DNA of 64,000 bases from Thermaerobacter sp. PB12/4term (GTDB taxonomy: Bacteria > Bacillota > Sulfobacillia > Thermaerobacterales > Thermaerobacteraceae), in contig NZ_CP048407.1 of assembly GCF_003403315.2 (NCBI RefSeq), positions 1,054,001 to 1,118,000 of the forward strand. Reading direction: 5' to 3'. The notes under the pieces were generated by a model. That model searched no databases. It saw nothing but the letters and a program-made list of their open reading frames with translations, and was not told the DNA's origin. Position 1 is the first letter of the stretch, and every line of letters starts with the position of its first letter. This document shows positions 9,386 through 18,248 of this stretch, in pieces. The position numbers were made by a program, and so were the translations under genes.

Positions 9386-10378
9386 ATGGCGGTGGATCGG
9401 GACGCCATGGCAAGGGAGCTGCAGGGCCTGGTTCAGGGCGCGGTGCGGGTTGCCGAGCCCCTGGCCCGCTACACCACCTTTCGCATCGGTGGGCCGGCGG
9501 AGCTCATGGTGGAACCGGCAGCCGAGGACGACCTGGCGCGGACCTTGACCTGGGCCCAGGAGCGCGGGCTGCCCGTCACCCTGCTGGGCGGGGGGAGCAA
9601 CGTGCTGGTGCCCGATGAGGGGCTGCCGGGGGTTGTGGTGCGGTTCGGGCTGGACGGCATCCACTGGGAGCCGCCCGATCCGCAGGGCCGCCGCGGGGTG
9701 GTGGTGGGGGCCGGCACGGTGCTGGCCCGCCTGGTGCACGAGGCGGCCCGGCGGGGCTTCCGGGGACTGGAGCCCTGCGCAGGGATCCCCGGCACCGTGG
9801 GCGGTGCCCTGGTGATGAACGCGGGCACCCGCCACGGCAGCATCGGCCAGGTGGTGGACTGGGTCCGGGTGGTCGAACCCGGCGGCCGGGTGGCCCGGTG
9901 GTCCCGGGAGGAATGCGGTTTTGCCTACCGGTCCAGCCGCATGCAGCAGGAGGCCGTGCCGGTGGTGGCCGCCCGGCTCGTTCTGGAGCCGGGCGACCCG
10001 CGGGTCATCCTGGAGGAGATCCGCCGCCACACCGCCTACCGCCAGCGGACCCAGCCCCTGCGCTACCCCAACTGCGGCAGCGTGTTCAAGAACCCGCCGG
10101 GGGACGCCTCGGGGCGCCTGATCGAGGCCTGCGGGCTCAAGGGGTTGCGGCACGGCCAGGCCCAGATCAGCGAGCAGCATGCCAACTTCATCATCAACCT
10201 GGGCGGCGCCCGGGCCGAGGACGTGCTGGCGCTGATGACCACCGCCTGGCGCTGCGTGCGGGACCGGTTCGGCATCGCGCTGGAACCGGAAGTGCGCCTG
10301 CTGGGATCGCTGGCCCGCCGCTGGCCACCCGAGGCTCCGGGACGGGATACCGCCTCCGGGGCCACGGAGCCGGCCTGA
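9386..10378 (+). CDS. murB: UDP-N-acetylenolpyruvoylglucosamine reductase MurB
   Basis: FAD- and NADPH-dependent reductase that turns UDP-GlcNAc-enolpyruvate into UDP-MurNAc; 330 aa, cytoplasmic. FAD-domain motifs: [16 protein letters not shown] and [15 protein letters not shown]. The active-site segment is CGSVFKNP, whose Ser is the proton donor, and ISEQHANFI holds the conserved Glu. The loop YRSSRMQ and the size fit MurB of the Bacillus/Thermus type. ATG 9386 follows a GGCAGGGG site. The frame is open for a kilobase upstream, but that part overlaps murG and is not coding. Confidence 0.95.
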   Translation: MAVDRDAMARELQGLVQGAVRVAEPLARYTTFRIGGPAELMVEPAAEDDLARTLTWAQERGLPVTLLGGGSNVLVPDEGLPGVVVRFGLDGIHWEPPDPQGRRGVVVGAGTVLARLVHEAARRGFRGLEPCAGIPGTVGGALVMNAGTRHGSIGQVVDWVRVVEPGGRVARWSREECGFAYRSSRMQQEAVPVVAARLVLEPGDPRVILEEIRRHTAYRQRTQPLRYPNCGSVFKNPPGDASGRLIEACGLKGLRHGQAQISEQHANFIINLGGARAEDVLALMTTAWRCVRDRFGIALEPEVRLLGSLARRWPPEAPGRDTASGATEPA

Positions 10379-10420
10379 GACCCTGGGGGGCCGGGCGGGG
10401 GAGAACGGGGGAGACCGCGG

Positions 10421-11350
10421 GTGCTGGGCGAAGGGACAAGCCTCTGGGCACAGGAGATGCGGCAAAGGCGGCTGCGGGTGCGGCGCGCAGCGTTGCTGGC
10501 CGTGCTGGCGGCAGCACTGCTGGGGCTTTACCTCTTCATGCGCTCGCCCTACTTCGCCCTGGACCACTTGCGGATCCGCGGCTACCAGCGGCTGGATCCG
10601 GCCACCATCCGCGACTGGGCCGGCATTCCCCCCGGCACCCTGATCTGGCGGGTCGATCCCGGCGCCGTGGCCCGGCGCCTCGAGGCCCACCCGCGGGTGG
10701 CGGGCGCGGAGGTGCGGTGGGAGTGGCCCCGGGGGCTCATCATCGAGATCCAGGAACGGCCTGCCGTGGCCGTGCTGGTCGACCCGGCGGGCCGGCACTG
10801 GGCCGAACTGGACGCCCAGGGCCGCATCCTCGGCGCCGGCCGGGGCACGCCCGCGCTGCCGGCGGCGGTGGAGGCGGGCGCCACCCCGCCGGCCGGGGAC
10901 GGGAAGGGGGGCGCGGGCGGGGGCGAGCCCGGTTCCCCGCCCGGTTCGCCCGTCCCCCTCCTGACCTGGGCGGAAGAAGGCGGGGCGGGCGGCGCCGGGA
11001 TACCGCCTCTGAACCTGGAAAGCCCCCTGGTCTGGGATCCGGGCCGGTTCGTCCCCGCGCCCCTGACCCAGGCCGCCGGCGTGGCCGCGGTGCTGGCCCA
11101 GGCCGGCCTGCCGGACCCGCCCCGGCGGCTGGTGGTGGGGCAGGGGCCCGTCCTGGTGATCCAGCTGGCCAGCGGGGTCCCCGTGCGCTGGGGGTTGCTG
11201 GATGGCGAGGTGGTCCCCAGGGTCCGGGCGCTGGCGGCGGCCCTGGTGGCCCTCCAAGGGGAGGCCGGGCCGGAGGCCCCGGCTTACATCGACGTGACCG
11301 ATCCCGACCGGCCCGTTCTGGGGCCACGCCGGGCGGACCCCGGTCGCTGA
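10421..11350 (+). CDS. ftsQ: cell division protein DivIB/FtsQ (POTRA domain)
   Basis: Bitopic divisome protein, 309 aa. A short cytoplasmic basic region leads into one membrane segment (about residues 25-43), then an extracellular POTRA domain beginning at [14 protein letters not shown] and ending near [12 protein letters not shown], followed by the FtsQ/DivIB beta domain. A Gly/Pro-rich insert of about 45 residues (roughly 145-190) interrupts the beta domain. GTG 10421 follows a GGGGGAGA site. It lies between murB and ftsZ as in Bacillus, but ftsA is not between it and ftsZ. Confidence 0.85.
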   Translation: MLGEGTSLWAQEMRQRRLRVRRAALLAVLAAALLGLYLFMRSPYFALDHLRIRGYQRLDPATIRDWAGIPPGTLIWRVDPGAVARRLEAHPRVAGAEVRWEWPRGLIIEIQERPAVAVLVDPAGRHWAELDAQGRILGAGRGTPALPAAVEAGATPPAGDGKGGAGGGEPGSPPGSPVPLLTWAEEGGAGGAGIPPLNLESPLVWDPGRFVPAPLTQAAGVAAVLAQAGLPDPPRRLVVGQGPVLVIQLASGVPVRWGLLDGEVVPRVRALAAALVALQGEAGPEAPAYIDVTDPDRPVLGPRRADPGR

Positions 11351-11541
11351 CCCGGCGGGCGGCCGGCAGGGAACCGGGCGGCTCTGTGGAACTCAAGCTA
11401 GAAGTTTGTCCCGCGGTTCAACCGAACGAGGTATCGCAACGATATAGGGATCGAAGAGCCCTTGTCCCGGGATCGCAAACCCCAGGGGGACCGGGCGATC
11501 CGGGAGGGTGCCGGCCCACCGGCACCGGGGAGGTTTGGAAC

Positions 11542-12603
11542 GTGCTTGAGTTTGATATGGAAAACCAGCCCTTTGCCGTGATCAAGGTGGTGGGGGTCGG
11601 GGGTGGGGGCAACAACGCGGTCAACCGCATGATCGAAGCGGGCCTGCGGGGCGTGGAGTTCCTGGCGGTGAACACCGACGCCCAGGCCCTTTCCGCATCC
11701 CTGGCCTCGGAGAAGATCCAGATCGGCCGCCAGGTCACCCGCGGCCTGGGTGCCGGCGCCGATCCGGAGATCGGCCAGAAGGCGGCGGAAGAGAGCCGGG
11801 AGGAAATCAAGGAGCGCCTCAAAGGCGCCGACATGGTCTTCATCACGGCCGGCATGGGCGGCGGCACGGGCACCGGCGCTTCTCCCGTCATCGCGGAGAT
11901 CGCCACGGAGGTCGGCGCCTTGACGGTGGGCGTGGTCACGCGGCCCTTCTCCTTCGAGGGGCGCAAGCGGGCGGCCCAGGCGGAGATGGGGATCAACAAC
12001 CTCAAGGCCAAGGTGGACACCCTGATCACCATCCCCAACGACCGCCTCTTGCAGGTGGTCGACAAGAAGACCTCCATCCTCCAGGCCTTCCGGGTGGCCG
12101 ACGACGTGCTCCGCCAGGGCGTGCAGGGCATCTCGGACCTCATCGCGGTACCGGGGCTCATCAACCTGGACTTCGCCGACGTCCGCACCATCATGATGAA
12201 CACGGGCTCCGCCCTGATGGGGATCGGCGTGGGGCGGGGCGAGACCCGGGCCGTGGACGCGGCCCGGGCGGCCATCTCCAGCCCCCTCCTGGAGGCATCC
12301 ATCGAGGGCGCCAAGGGCGTGCTGCTGAGCATCACCGGCGGCACCGACCTGGGCCTGTACGAGGTCAACGAGGCCGCGGAGATCATCGCCCAGGCGGCCG
12401 ATCCCGACGCCAACATCATCTTCGGCGCGGTGATCGACGAGAACCTGGAGGACGAGATCCGGGTGACGGTCATCGCGACGGGGTTCGACCCCAAGCCCAC
12501 AACGCCCGGGCCCGAACTGGACGACCTGCCCATCAAGCCCTTCACCGGGGACGACCTGGACATCCCCCACTTCCTGCGCCGCCGGCCGCGGCCGGCCCGC
12601 TGA
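11542..12603 (+). CDS. ftsZ: cell division GTPase FtsZ
   Basis: Tubulin homologue that forms the cytokinetic ring at mid-cell and the polar septum; 353 aa. The N-terminus reads [10 protein letters not shown] then [15 protein letters not shown], close to Bacillus FtsZ. The tubulin signature GGGTGTG is at 106-112, and the T7-loop region follows [11 protein letters not shown]. The tail ends in [11 protein letters not shown], the conserved peptide that binds SepF and FtsA. GTG 11542 is chosen from GGGGAGG (11527-11533) eight bases upstream. With ftsA missing here, SepF (20363) is a likely membrane tether. Confidence 0.98.
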   Translation: MLEFDMENQPFAVIKVVGVGGGGNNAVNRMIEAGLRGVEFLAVNTDAQALSASLASEKIQIGRQVTRGLGAGADPEIGQKAAEESREEIKERLKGADMVFITAGMGGGTGTGASPVIAEIATEVGALTVGVVTRPFSFEGRKRAAQAEMGINNLKAKVDTLITIPNDRLLQVVDKKTSILQAFRVADDVLRQGVQGISDLIAVPGLINLDFADVRTIMMNTGSALMGIGVGRGETRAVDAARAAISSPLLEASIEGAKGVLLSITGGTDLGLYEVNEAAEIIAQAADPDANIIFGAVIDENLEDEIRVTVIATGFDPKPTTPGPELDDLPIKPFTGDDLDIPHFLRRRPRPAR

Positions 12604-12621
12604 ACCGGGGCGCGGCCACAT

Positions 12622-12655
12622 CTCGACATGTTTCCCAGTCCACGGGGCGTATAAT
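12622..12655 (+). promoter_or_regulatory. spoIIG-type promoter: 0A-like box, -35 and perfect -10
   Basis: TATAAT (12650-12655) is a perfect -10 box. A -35-like TCGACA (12623-12628) lies 21 bases upstream, longer than the usual 17. Overlapping it, the minus strand reads TGTCGAG (12622-12628), one mismatch from the Spo0A box TGTCGAA. The B. subtilis spoIIG operon is known to use a sigma-A promoter with a 22-bp spacer that needs Spo0A-P bound at the -35 side. The same arrangement in front of spoIIGA here suggests the same control. Confidence 0.6.
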
Positions 12656-12657
12656 CA

Positions 12658-12686
12658 GACCGCCGGCAGCGGGGCTGCCGGCGGTC
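12658..12686 (+). terminator. strong hairpin between ftsZ and spoIIGA
   Basis: Perfect 12-bp inverted repeat GACCGCCGGCAG/CTGCCGGCGGTC with loop CGGGG, starting three bases after the -10 box. No T-run follows. It could end ftsZ transcripts or form the very 5' end of the spoIIGA mRNA. Confidence 0.55.
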
Positions 12687-12789
12687 GTCGCCTCCAGGGC
12701 GGCTTGCCGCCCCGCCCGGGGCCCGTTCTACCGCCCGGGGGACCGGCATAGGCATGCCATTGTGGCGATGCGCAGCGGGGGCGAGGCGG

Positions 12790-14001
12790 GTGCCGTACGT
12801 CTACCTGGACCTGTTCGTCCTGGTCAACGCGGTGGTCGACTACGCCCTCCTGGCCGCCACGGCCCAGGCCACCCAGGCCCGCACCAGCCGCGGGCGCCTC
12901 GCGCTGGCCACGGCCTGGGGGACGGCCTTTGCCTGTGCCGTTACCCTGCTGCCCCCCGGTCCCTGGCGCAGCCTGCCCGCGGTGCTGCTGGCCTCGGTCC
13001 TGATGCTGCTGCTGGCCTTCTGGCCCGTAACGCCCCGGCGCCTGCTGGCCCTGACCGCCTGGTTCTACGGCCTGGCGTGCTTCGTGGCGGGAGGCGCCCT
13101 GGCCGTGCTCTCGCTGGCGGCGGGCGGCGACGGGCCGGGGACGGTTCCCCGGGTGTCGCCCGCCCTGGCGCTGGTGCCGGCGGTAGGGGCCGCCGTGGCG
13201 GCCGGCCGGTTCTTCTGGCAGGCCTGGCGCCGGCGGTCCCTGCCGGGACCGCTGTACGTCACCCTGCGGGTGGCCTGTGAAGGGCGCTGGCTGGACCTGC
13301 CCGCCCTGGTGGACACGGGCAACCAGCTGCGGGACCCCCTGACGGGCCTGCCGGTGGTGGTGGTGGAGGAACAGGCCGTGGCGCCCCTGCTGCCACCGGT
13401 CCTGCGGCAGGCGGTGGCGGCCGGGGACGACATCGCCGCCTGGGCCCGGGCGGCCGCCGGTGCGGGTTGGGTGGAGCGGCTGCGCATCGTGCCCTTCGCC
13501 TCCATCGGCCGGGAGCGGGGCTTTCTGGCCGGGTTCCGCCCCGACGCCCTGTGGCTGGCCGTGCCGGGCGGGGACGAAGACCGGCACCGCCGGGAACGGG
13601 GTGCAGGCGCTGCGCTGCCGGCAGTACCGGCCCCATCCCCGGACGGGCCGCCTGCGCCGCGGCTGCCCGCGGGGGGGCCGGCCCTGGCAGGACCGGCGGC
13701 GAGCCGGCTCGCCGCCGGGACACCCGTGGAGCCCGAGCGGGATTGGGCCGCGGCCGCCACCACCGACCCGGGGGCGGAAACGCCCGGCGAGCCGGGCGCT
13801 GGCGGCGAGACGGCGGCGGCGCCAGCGGCGGCGGATCACTCCGTGGAGCCCCCAACCGGCCGGTGGCGCCCGCTGGGACCGGCGGTGGTGGCCGTCTTCC
13901 CCGGCCGCTTCACCGGGGATCAGCATTACGTGGCCCTTCTGCCCATCGCGTTGCTGGAGGCCCCGCCCGCCGGCCGGCAGGCGGCGGCGCGGGTGTCCTA
14001 G
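12790..14001 (+). CDS. spoIIGA: sporulation sigma-E processing protease SpoIIGA
   Basis: Mother-cell membrane aspartic protease that removes the pro-peptide of sigma-E after the SpoIIR signal from the forespore; 403 aa. The N-terminal half has about five membrane segments beginning [15 protein letters not shown], typical of SpoIIGA. The protease half contains the DTGN active-site motif with Asp175. A Pro/Ala/Gly-rich insert of about 95 residues (260-355) sits late in the protease domain, making the protein longer than the roughly 310 aa of Bacillus SpoIIGA. GTG 12790 aligns with the family start; ATG 12754 would add twelve residues. sigE follows after 28 bases. Confidence 0.88.
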   Translation: MPYVYLDLFVLVNAVVDYALLAATAQATQARTSRGRLALATAWGTAFACAVTLLPPGPWRSLPAVLLASVLMLLLAFWPVTPRRLLALTAWFYGLACFVAGGALAVLSLAAGGDGPGTVPRVSPALALVPAVGAAVAAGRFFWQAWRRRSLPGPLYVTLRVACEGRWLDLPALVDTGNQLRDPLTGLPVVVVEEQAVAPLLPPVLRQAVAAGDDIAAWARAAAGAGWVERLRIVPFASIGRERGFLAGFRPDALWLAVPGGDEDRHRRERGAGAALPAVPAPSPDGPPAPRLPAGGPALAGPAASRLAAGTPVEPERDWAAAATTDPGAETPGEPGAGGETAAAPAAADHSVEPPTGRWRPLGPAVVAVFPGRFTGDQHYVALLPIALLEAPPAGRQAAARVS

Positions 14002-14029
14002 ACCTGTCGGGAGGGAGGACCGGCAAGAG

Positions 14030-14764
14030 ATGCGGCATCAGTGGCTCCGGTTGAAGTGGTCCGTGCGGCTGGCCATCCTGCGCTGGCTCTTGCGCAGCGG
14101 TGCGGCTTGGCTGCCCGTGCATTACATCGGCGGCAGCCAGGCCCTGCCGCCGCCGCTGACGGCCGACGAGGAAGAACTGCTGCTGGACCGCCTGGACGAG
14201 GACGATCCGGCGGTGCGCCACACCCTGATCGAGCGCAACCTGCGCCTGGTGGTCTACATCGCCCGCAAGTTCGACAACACGGGCATTCCCATCGAGGATC
14301 TGGTGTCCATCGGCACCATCGGCCTGATCAAGGCCGTGAACACCTTTGATCCCTCCAAGCGGATCAAGCTGGCCACTTATGCATCGAAGTGCATCGAGAA
14401 CGAGATCCTCATGCACCTGCGCCGCACCAGCCGGACCCGCTACGAGGTGTCGCTGGACGAACCGCTGAACGTCGACTGGGAAGGCAACGAACTGCTTCTT
14501 TCCGACGTGATCCCCGCCACCGACGGGGACGTGATCTACCGCGACCTGGAGGCCAAGGTGGACCGGCACCTGCTCCACCGCGCCCTGGCGCGGCTCACCC
14601 CGCGGGAGCGGCTGATCATGGAACTGCGGTTCGGCCTGGTGGACGGCATCGAGCGCACCCAGAAGCAGGTGGCCGACCATCTGGGGATCTCCCAGTCCTA
14701 CATCTCCCGGCTGGAGAAACGGATCATCAACCGCCTGCGCCGGGAGATCCGCAAGATGGAGTAG
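14030..14764 (+). CDS. sigE: RNA polymerase sporulation sigma factor SigE
   Basis: Mother-cell-specific sigma-70 family factor, made as an inactive precursor; 244 aa. The first 28 residues are a basic, hydrophobic pro-sequence with [10 protein letters not shown], followed by [14 protein letters not shown] near the cleavage region. Region 2 is clear ([32 protein letters not shown]), and region 4 ends in a helix-turn-helix around [20 protein letters not shown] 14030 follows GAGGGAGGA. It is the likely substrate of the adjacent SpoIIGA, and both are probably read from the promoter at 12622-12655. Confidence 0.97.
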   Translation: MRHQWLRLKWSVRLAILRWLLRSGAAWLPVHYIGGSQALPPPLTADEEELLLDRLDEDDPAVRHTLIERNLRLVVYIARKFDNTGIPIEDLVSIGTIGLIKAVNTFDPSKRIKLATYASKCIENEILMHLRRTSRTRYEVSLDEPLNVDWEGNELLLSDVIPATDGDVIYRDLEAKVDRHLLHRALARLTPRERLIMELRFGLVDGIERTQKQVADHLGISQSYISRLEKRIINRLRREIRKME

Positions 14765-14886
14765 CTGGGGGAAGCAAGGGGGCCGCCACCCGGGCGGGAT
14801 CCTATTGATAACCTTTTTCAATTGGTGACGGCGGTCACAGTGGGCCGGCCGCGGCCGGTGCATCCTGGAACCGGGAGGTGGTCCCG

Positions 14887-15225
14887 ATGCCAGGGACACC
14901 GGCGGTCACGGTGGCGCTGTCCGAGCGGGAGATGGCCCTCCTGCGGAACGTTGCCGACTTTGCCGGTTTCGGCTGTGACATCCACGCCGTGGAGGTCGAA
15001 CCGGCGGTCGAACCGCAGGAGCTGGAGGAACTGGTCGATACCCTGGATGCGGCCATGGAGGCCGGGGAGGCCCCGGTGCTGACGCGCCGGCAGCTGGAGG
15101 TGGCCTTCGGGCTGCTGGACTATCAGCAGTGGCAGTGCCCGCTGGCCACCTGGTGTGAAGTGGACGACGCGACCCAGGATGAGCTCGACGCCTTGCGGGA
15201 GAAGATCCAGGAAGCCCTCACCTGA
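14887..15225 (+). CDS. small protein of unknown function between sigE and sigG
   Basis: A 112-aa cytoplasmic, strongly acidic protein that I do not recognise. ATG 14887 has GGGAGG eight bases upstream. The predicted protein is helical with no signal peptide: an N-terminal strand TPAVTVALSE, a central acidic helix PQELEELVDTLDAAME, a segment LLDYQQWQCPLATWCEVDD, and an acidic C-terminal helix. Cysteines near the end (QCPLATWC) and one in FGCDIH could bind metal or form a disulfide, but no known motif is complete. It ends 17 bases before a strong terminator. sigE and sigG are usually adjacent in Bacillota, so its insertion here is notable. It is probably real, judging by its start signals and balanced composition. 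Confidence 0.65.
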   Translation: MPGTPAVTVALSEREMALLRNVADFAGFGCDIHAVEVEPAVEPQELEELVDTLDAAMEAGEAPVLTRRQLEVAFGLLDYQQWQCPLATWCEVDDATQDELDALREKIQEALT

Positions 15226-15242
15226 TCCTCGCAGTGTTGTTT

Positions 15243-15278
15243 GCAAAAGCCCCGCAGCCTGTGCTGCGGGGCTTTTGC
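15243..15278 (+). terminator. intrinsic terminator after the sigE cluster
   Basis: Perfect 15-bp stem GCAAAAGCCCCGCAG/CTGCGGGGCTTTTGC with loop CCTGTG, followed by TTTCTTCCCTT. The A-run on the left arm would also let it work for minus-strand transcripts. It separates spoIIGA-sigE from sigG. Confidence 0.92.
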
Positions 15279-15470
15279 TTTCTTCCCTTCAGATTTGATT
15301 GCAGACTTGTCACCTCTTTGTCACCCATCGATGGCCGGTTCGTCCCTGCCGTGGTGCGGACCCGCAGGTCACCGGTGCGGCCCGTTCCGGTGCGGGCGGA
15401 ATGGGGCTCCCCAACGCATGCCCAACGGCGCGCCGGGGAACGTTATGACGAATGATCCGGGCGTCGCCGG

Positions 15471-15500
15471 TGAATAACGGCTTCCAGCCACGCGCATACT
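15471..15500 (+). promoter_or_regulatory. sigma-F/sigma-G type promoter for sigG-spoIIR
   Basis: TGAATA (15471-15476) and CATACT (15495-15500) are separated by 18 bases. In Bacillus the forespore factors sigma-F and sigma-G recognise a GNATR-type -35 and a CATNNTA-like -10 at this spacing, and sigG itself is transcribed by sigma-F and sigma-G. The pair lies 86 bases ahead of the sigG start and downstream of a terminator, so it is the expected position for this promoter. Confidence 0.65.
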
Positions 15501-15585
15501 CCCCGTTGCAGGACGAGCCCGGGCTGTGCGCACACAGCCTGCCGGCAAAGGCAGCGTCCGGCAGGCGGGAGGGAACCGCGTGCCC

Positions 15586-16365
15586 ATGAGCCGCATGATC
15601 AACAAGGTGGAGATCTGCGGGGTCAATACGGCCGAACTGCCGGTGCTGTCCAACGAGCAGATGAGGGTCCTGTTTCGCCGCATGCGCGAGGGCGACGAAG
15701 AGGCCCGCCAGCAACTGGTGCAGGGCAATCTAAGGCTGGTTTTGAGCGTCATTCAACGTTTCAATCACCGGGGCGAACCGGTGGACGATCTGTTTCAGGT
15801 GGGATGCATCGGCTTGATGAAGGCCATCGACAACTTTGACCTGGAACAGAACGTCCGCTTTTCCACCTATGCCGTGCCGATGATCATCGGTGAGATTCGC
15901 CGGTACCTGCGCGACAACACCCCCATCCGGGTCAGCCGTTCCCTGCGCGACGTGGCCTACAAGGCCTTGCAGGTGCGGGACCAGCTGACCCACCGGCACG
16001 GGCGCGAACCCACCCTGGAAGAGATCGCCCAGGAGCTGGGCCAGCCGCGGGAAGAGGTGGTCCACGCCCTGGACGCCATTCAGGACCCGGTGTCGCTGTT
16101 TGAGCCCATCTACCAGGACGGCGGCGACCCCATCTTCGTGGTCGACCAGGTCAGCGACGACAAGCAGCGCGACGAGCGGTGGCTCGAGACCATCGCCGTG
16201 CGCGAGGCCATGTCGCGCCTGGATGAGCGCGAGCAGCTGATCATCACCAAGCGCTTCTACCAGGGCAAGACCCAGATGGAGGTGGCCAACGAGATCGGGA
16301 TCTCCCAGGCGCAGGTGTCGCGCCTGGAAAAGGCCGCCCTGCAGCGGATGCGCAAGTACATGTGA
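15586..16365 (+). CDS. sigG: forespore sigma factor SigG
   Basis: Late forespore-specific sigma factor, 259 aa, nearly the length of the Bacillus protein. The N-terminus MSRMINKVEICGVNTAELPV is a hallmark of SigG; in Bacillus this segment is bound by the anti-sigma factors. Region 2 contains DDLFQVGCIGLMKAIDNF and VRFSTYAVPMIIGEIRR. Region 4 ends with the helix-turn-helix around NEIGISQAQVSRLEK. ATG 15586 is preferred, with GTG 15580 closer to the GGGAGGG site as an alternative. spoIIR follows after 13 bases on the same strand. Confidence 0.96.
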   Translation: MSRMINKVEICGVNTAELPVLSNEQMRVLFRRMREGDEEARQQLVQGNLRLVLSVIQRFNHRGEPVDDLFQVGCIGLMKAIDNFDLEQNVRFSTYAVPMIIGEIRRYLRDNTPIRVSRSLRDVAYKALQVRDQLTHRHGREPTLEEIAQELGQPREEVVHALDAIQDPVSLFEPIYQDGGDPIFVVDQVSDDKQRDERWLETIAVREAMSRLDEREQLIITKRFYQGKTQMEVANEIGISQAQVSRLEKAALQRMRKYM

Positions 16366-16378
16366 AAGGGCGAGGGGC

Positions 16379-17446
16379 ATGGGCTTTGGAGACTGGCTGA
16401 ATCCGCCGGCCGGGCGCCGGGGACCCGGGCCGGCGGGCGAGGGTGGGCCCGGTGTCCATGGCTGCATCGTCGCGCCGACCGAGCGCGGTATGGTGATGGC
16501 AACCCTCCGGTGCACATGGGGGCGCTGGCTCAGGGTGCTGGGATGGCTGGCCCTGGCCACGGTGGTGGCCGCCGGCCTGGGGCCCCGGCTGGCGGGGCAC
16601 GGGCCCGCGGGGGCGAGTCCTGCCCGGCCCGCCGGGCTTGCAACTCCGGCCGGGGTCGCCGCCTCCATGGCGGCGGCACCCGCGCAACCTGTGCCGCCCA
16701 TCCTGAGGCTGCACATCGTTGCCAACAGCGACGATCCCGAGGATCAGGCCGTCAAGCTCCAGGTGCGGGATGCGCTGGTTCCCGTTCTGGCTCAGGTGGT
16801 GGCCGGAGCCACCACCCCGGACGATGCCCTGGCCCGGGTGGACCGGCAGGCGGAACGGCTGGAGGCGCGGGCCCAGGCCGTCTTGCGGTCGGCGGGCTTC
16901 CACTACGGCGCGCGGGTGGAGACGGGCCGCTTTCCGTATGCGGCGCGGCGCCTGGGAGAAACGGTCTATCCTGCGGGCGTCTATCCCGCCGTGCGGGTCG
17001 TCCTGGGCGAGGGGGCGGGGCACAACTTCTGGTGCGTCCTCTTTCCGGGGCTCTGCTGGCTGGGCGACGGCGGCTCCGCCGCAGCCGGCACCCCCGCAGG
17101 TTCGGCCCAGGATCCGGGCGGTGCCCTCCCCGCGTCGGAGGCGGTGGCCCCTGCGGCACCCGGGGGTGGGGAAGGAGCCGGCGTGACGCCCGCACCGGCA
17201 GGAAGGGACGGTACGGCCGGGGTGCCACACCCTGCGGGCGGTTCGGGCGCTGCGGAGGTTGCAGGGGCCCTGGCGGCTCCCGGGGCGGCTGCGCCCGCCT
17301 GGTCCCCGGTTCCGGCGGGCAGCGGCGGGACGGCCTGGCAGGCGGCGCCGGCCCCGCGCTGGTTCCTCCTGGAATGGTGGCAGGCCCGCATCGGCCGCTG
17401 GTGGGCGTCCCTGGGGTGGGCCCAGCGGGCCTCCGCATCCCATTAG
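16379..17446 (+). CDS. spoIIR: stage II sporulation protein R (SpoIIR)
   Basis: Secreted forespore signal protein that triggers SpoIIGA in the mother-cell membrane; 355 aa as called. A hydrophobic signal segment lies at about residues 50-66. The conserved domain begins RLHIVANSDDPEDQAVKLQV (from about 110) and includes GEGAGHNFWCVLFPGLCWL. After that motif comes a Gly/Pro/Ala-rich stretch of about 95 residues not found in ordinary SpoIIR, then a short conserved-looking C-terminal helix. ATG 16379 follows GAAAGGG; ATG 16490 would start right before the signal segment but lacks a good ribosome site. It probably shares a transcript with sigG. Confidence 0.9.
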   Translation: MGFGDWLNPPAGRRGPGPAGEGGPGVHGCIVAPTERGMVMATLRCTWGRWLRVLGWLALATVVAAGLGPRLAGHGPAGASPARPAGLATPAGVAASMAAAPAQPVPPILRLHIVANSDDPEDQAVKLQVRDALVPVLAQVVAGATTPDDALARVDRQAERLEARAQAVLRSAGFHYGARVETGRFPYAARRLGETVYPAGVYPAVRVVLGEGAGHNFWCVLFPGLCWLGDGGSAAAGTPAGSAQDPGGALPASEAVAPAAPGGGEGAGVTPAPAGRDGTAGVPHPAGGSGAAEVAGALAAPGAAAPAWSPVPAGSGGTAWQAAPAPRWFLLEWWQARIGRWWASLGWAQRASASH

Positions 17447-17714
17447 GCTCGCCCGGGCGCCGGTTCAAGGGACGCGCCACCTCCGCCGCACGCGCCGGCC
17501 GCCACGGATCGCCCCCGGTTCACCGGCCGCCAGGGGGACGGCGGGACAACGCGTTCCCGCCCGGCGACGCGGGCATGCACGACGCGGGCATGCTCCAGGC
17601 GCCGGGGCGTGCCACCCCAGCCGGACAATGCCGGTGGGCGGGCCTCGGGGGGACACGGGCGCCCGTCCCGGCATACCCTGATCGCGGGCGGCATGAGCTG
17701 CGGGGGTGAGCGCC

Positions 17715-18011
17715 GTGCTGAAGACCTCCGACCTGCGCACCCGCGACGTGATCAACATCGTGGACGGGCGGCGGCTGGGCTGGGTGGGCGATGTGGAGAT
17801 CGACCTCCAGACCGGGCGCATCCAGGCCATCGTGGTGCCCGGGCCTGCCCGCTGGTTCGGCCTGTTCGGGCGTGACCGGGACTACGTGATCCCGTGGGAG
17901 CAGATCGTCCGCTTCGGCCAGGACGTGATCCTGGTCAACGTGCCGGGTTTCGTCGACATGGAAGGGGCCGCGGGTTCCGGCCGCGAAGGGATGCAGGCGA
18001 GCGCCGGTTGA
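17715..18011 (+). CDS. PRC-barrel protein of the YlmC/YmxH sporulation family
   Basis: Small PRC-barrel-fold protein, 98 aa, function unknown. The body is the typical YlmC/YmxH sequence: KTSDLRTRDVINIVDGRRLG, then GDVEIDLQTGRIQAIVVPG, RDYVIPWEQIVRFGQDVILV. Family members are found in spore formers near sigG or ylm genes, which agrees with the position here. GTG 17715 is chosen because GGGGGTGAG (17702-17710) sits just upstream; GTG 17706 is possible but has no ribosome site. Confidence 0.88.
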   Translation: MLKTSDLRTRDVINIVDGRRLGWVGDVEIDLQTGRIQAIVVPGPARWFGLFGRDRDYVIPWEQIVRFGQDVILVNVPGFVDMEGAAGSGREGMQASAG

Positions 18012-18248
18012 GGGGTGCCGGGCGGCGGTACGAGGACGGCCCTGCGGCTGCGGCGAAGGGGCTGCGGCCGGCCGGGCGGGCCGGCCCTGGAAAGGGCCCG
18101 GCAGGCCCATGCCCAGGGGCTTCGATCGGGCGGGCGGGCCGATCCGCGGAAGGCGACCGGCCTGGCGGGGCGGGCCCGTTCGCGGCAAGGCACCGCCCCG
18201 GTGCCCGCGTCCGGCGCAGCATGATTGTGCCGGCGGGGAGGGAGCAGC

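Noticed and set aside
11401-11541. TATAGG near 11443 as a promoter for ftsZ
   Set aside because: No -35 at 16-18 bases upstream; TTGTCC at 11406 is far too distant.
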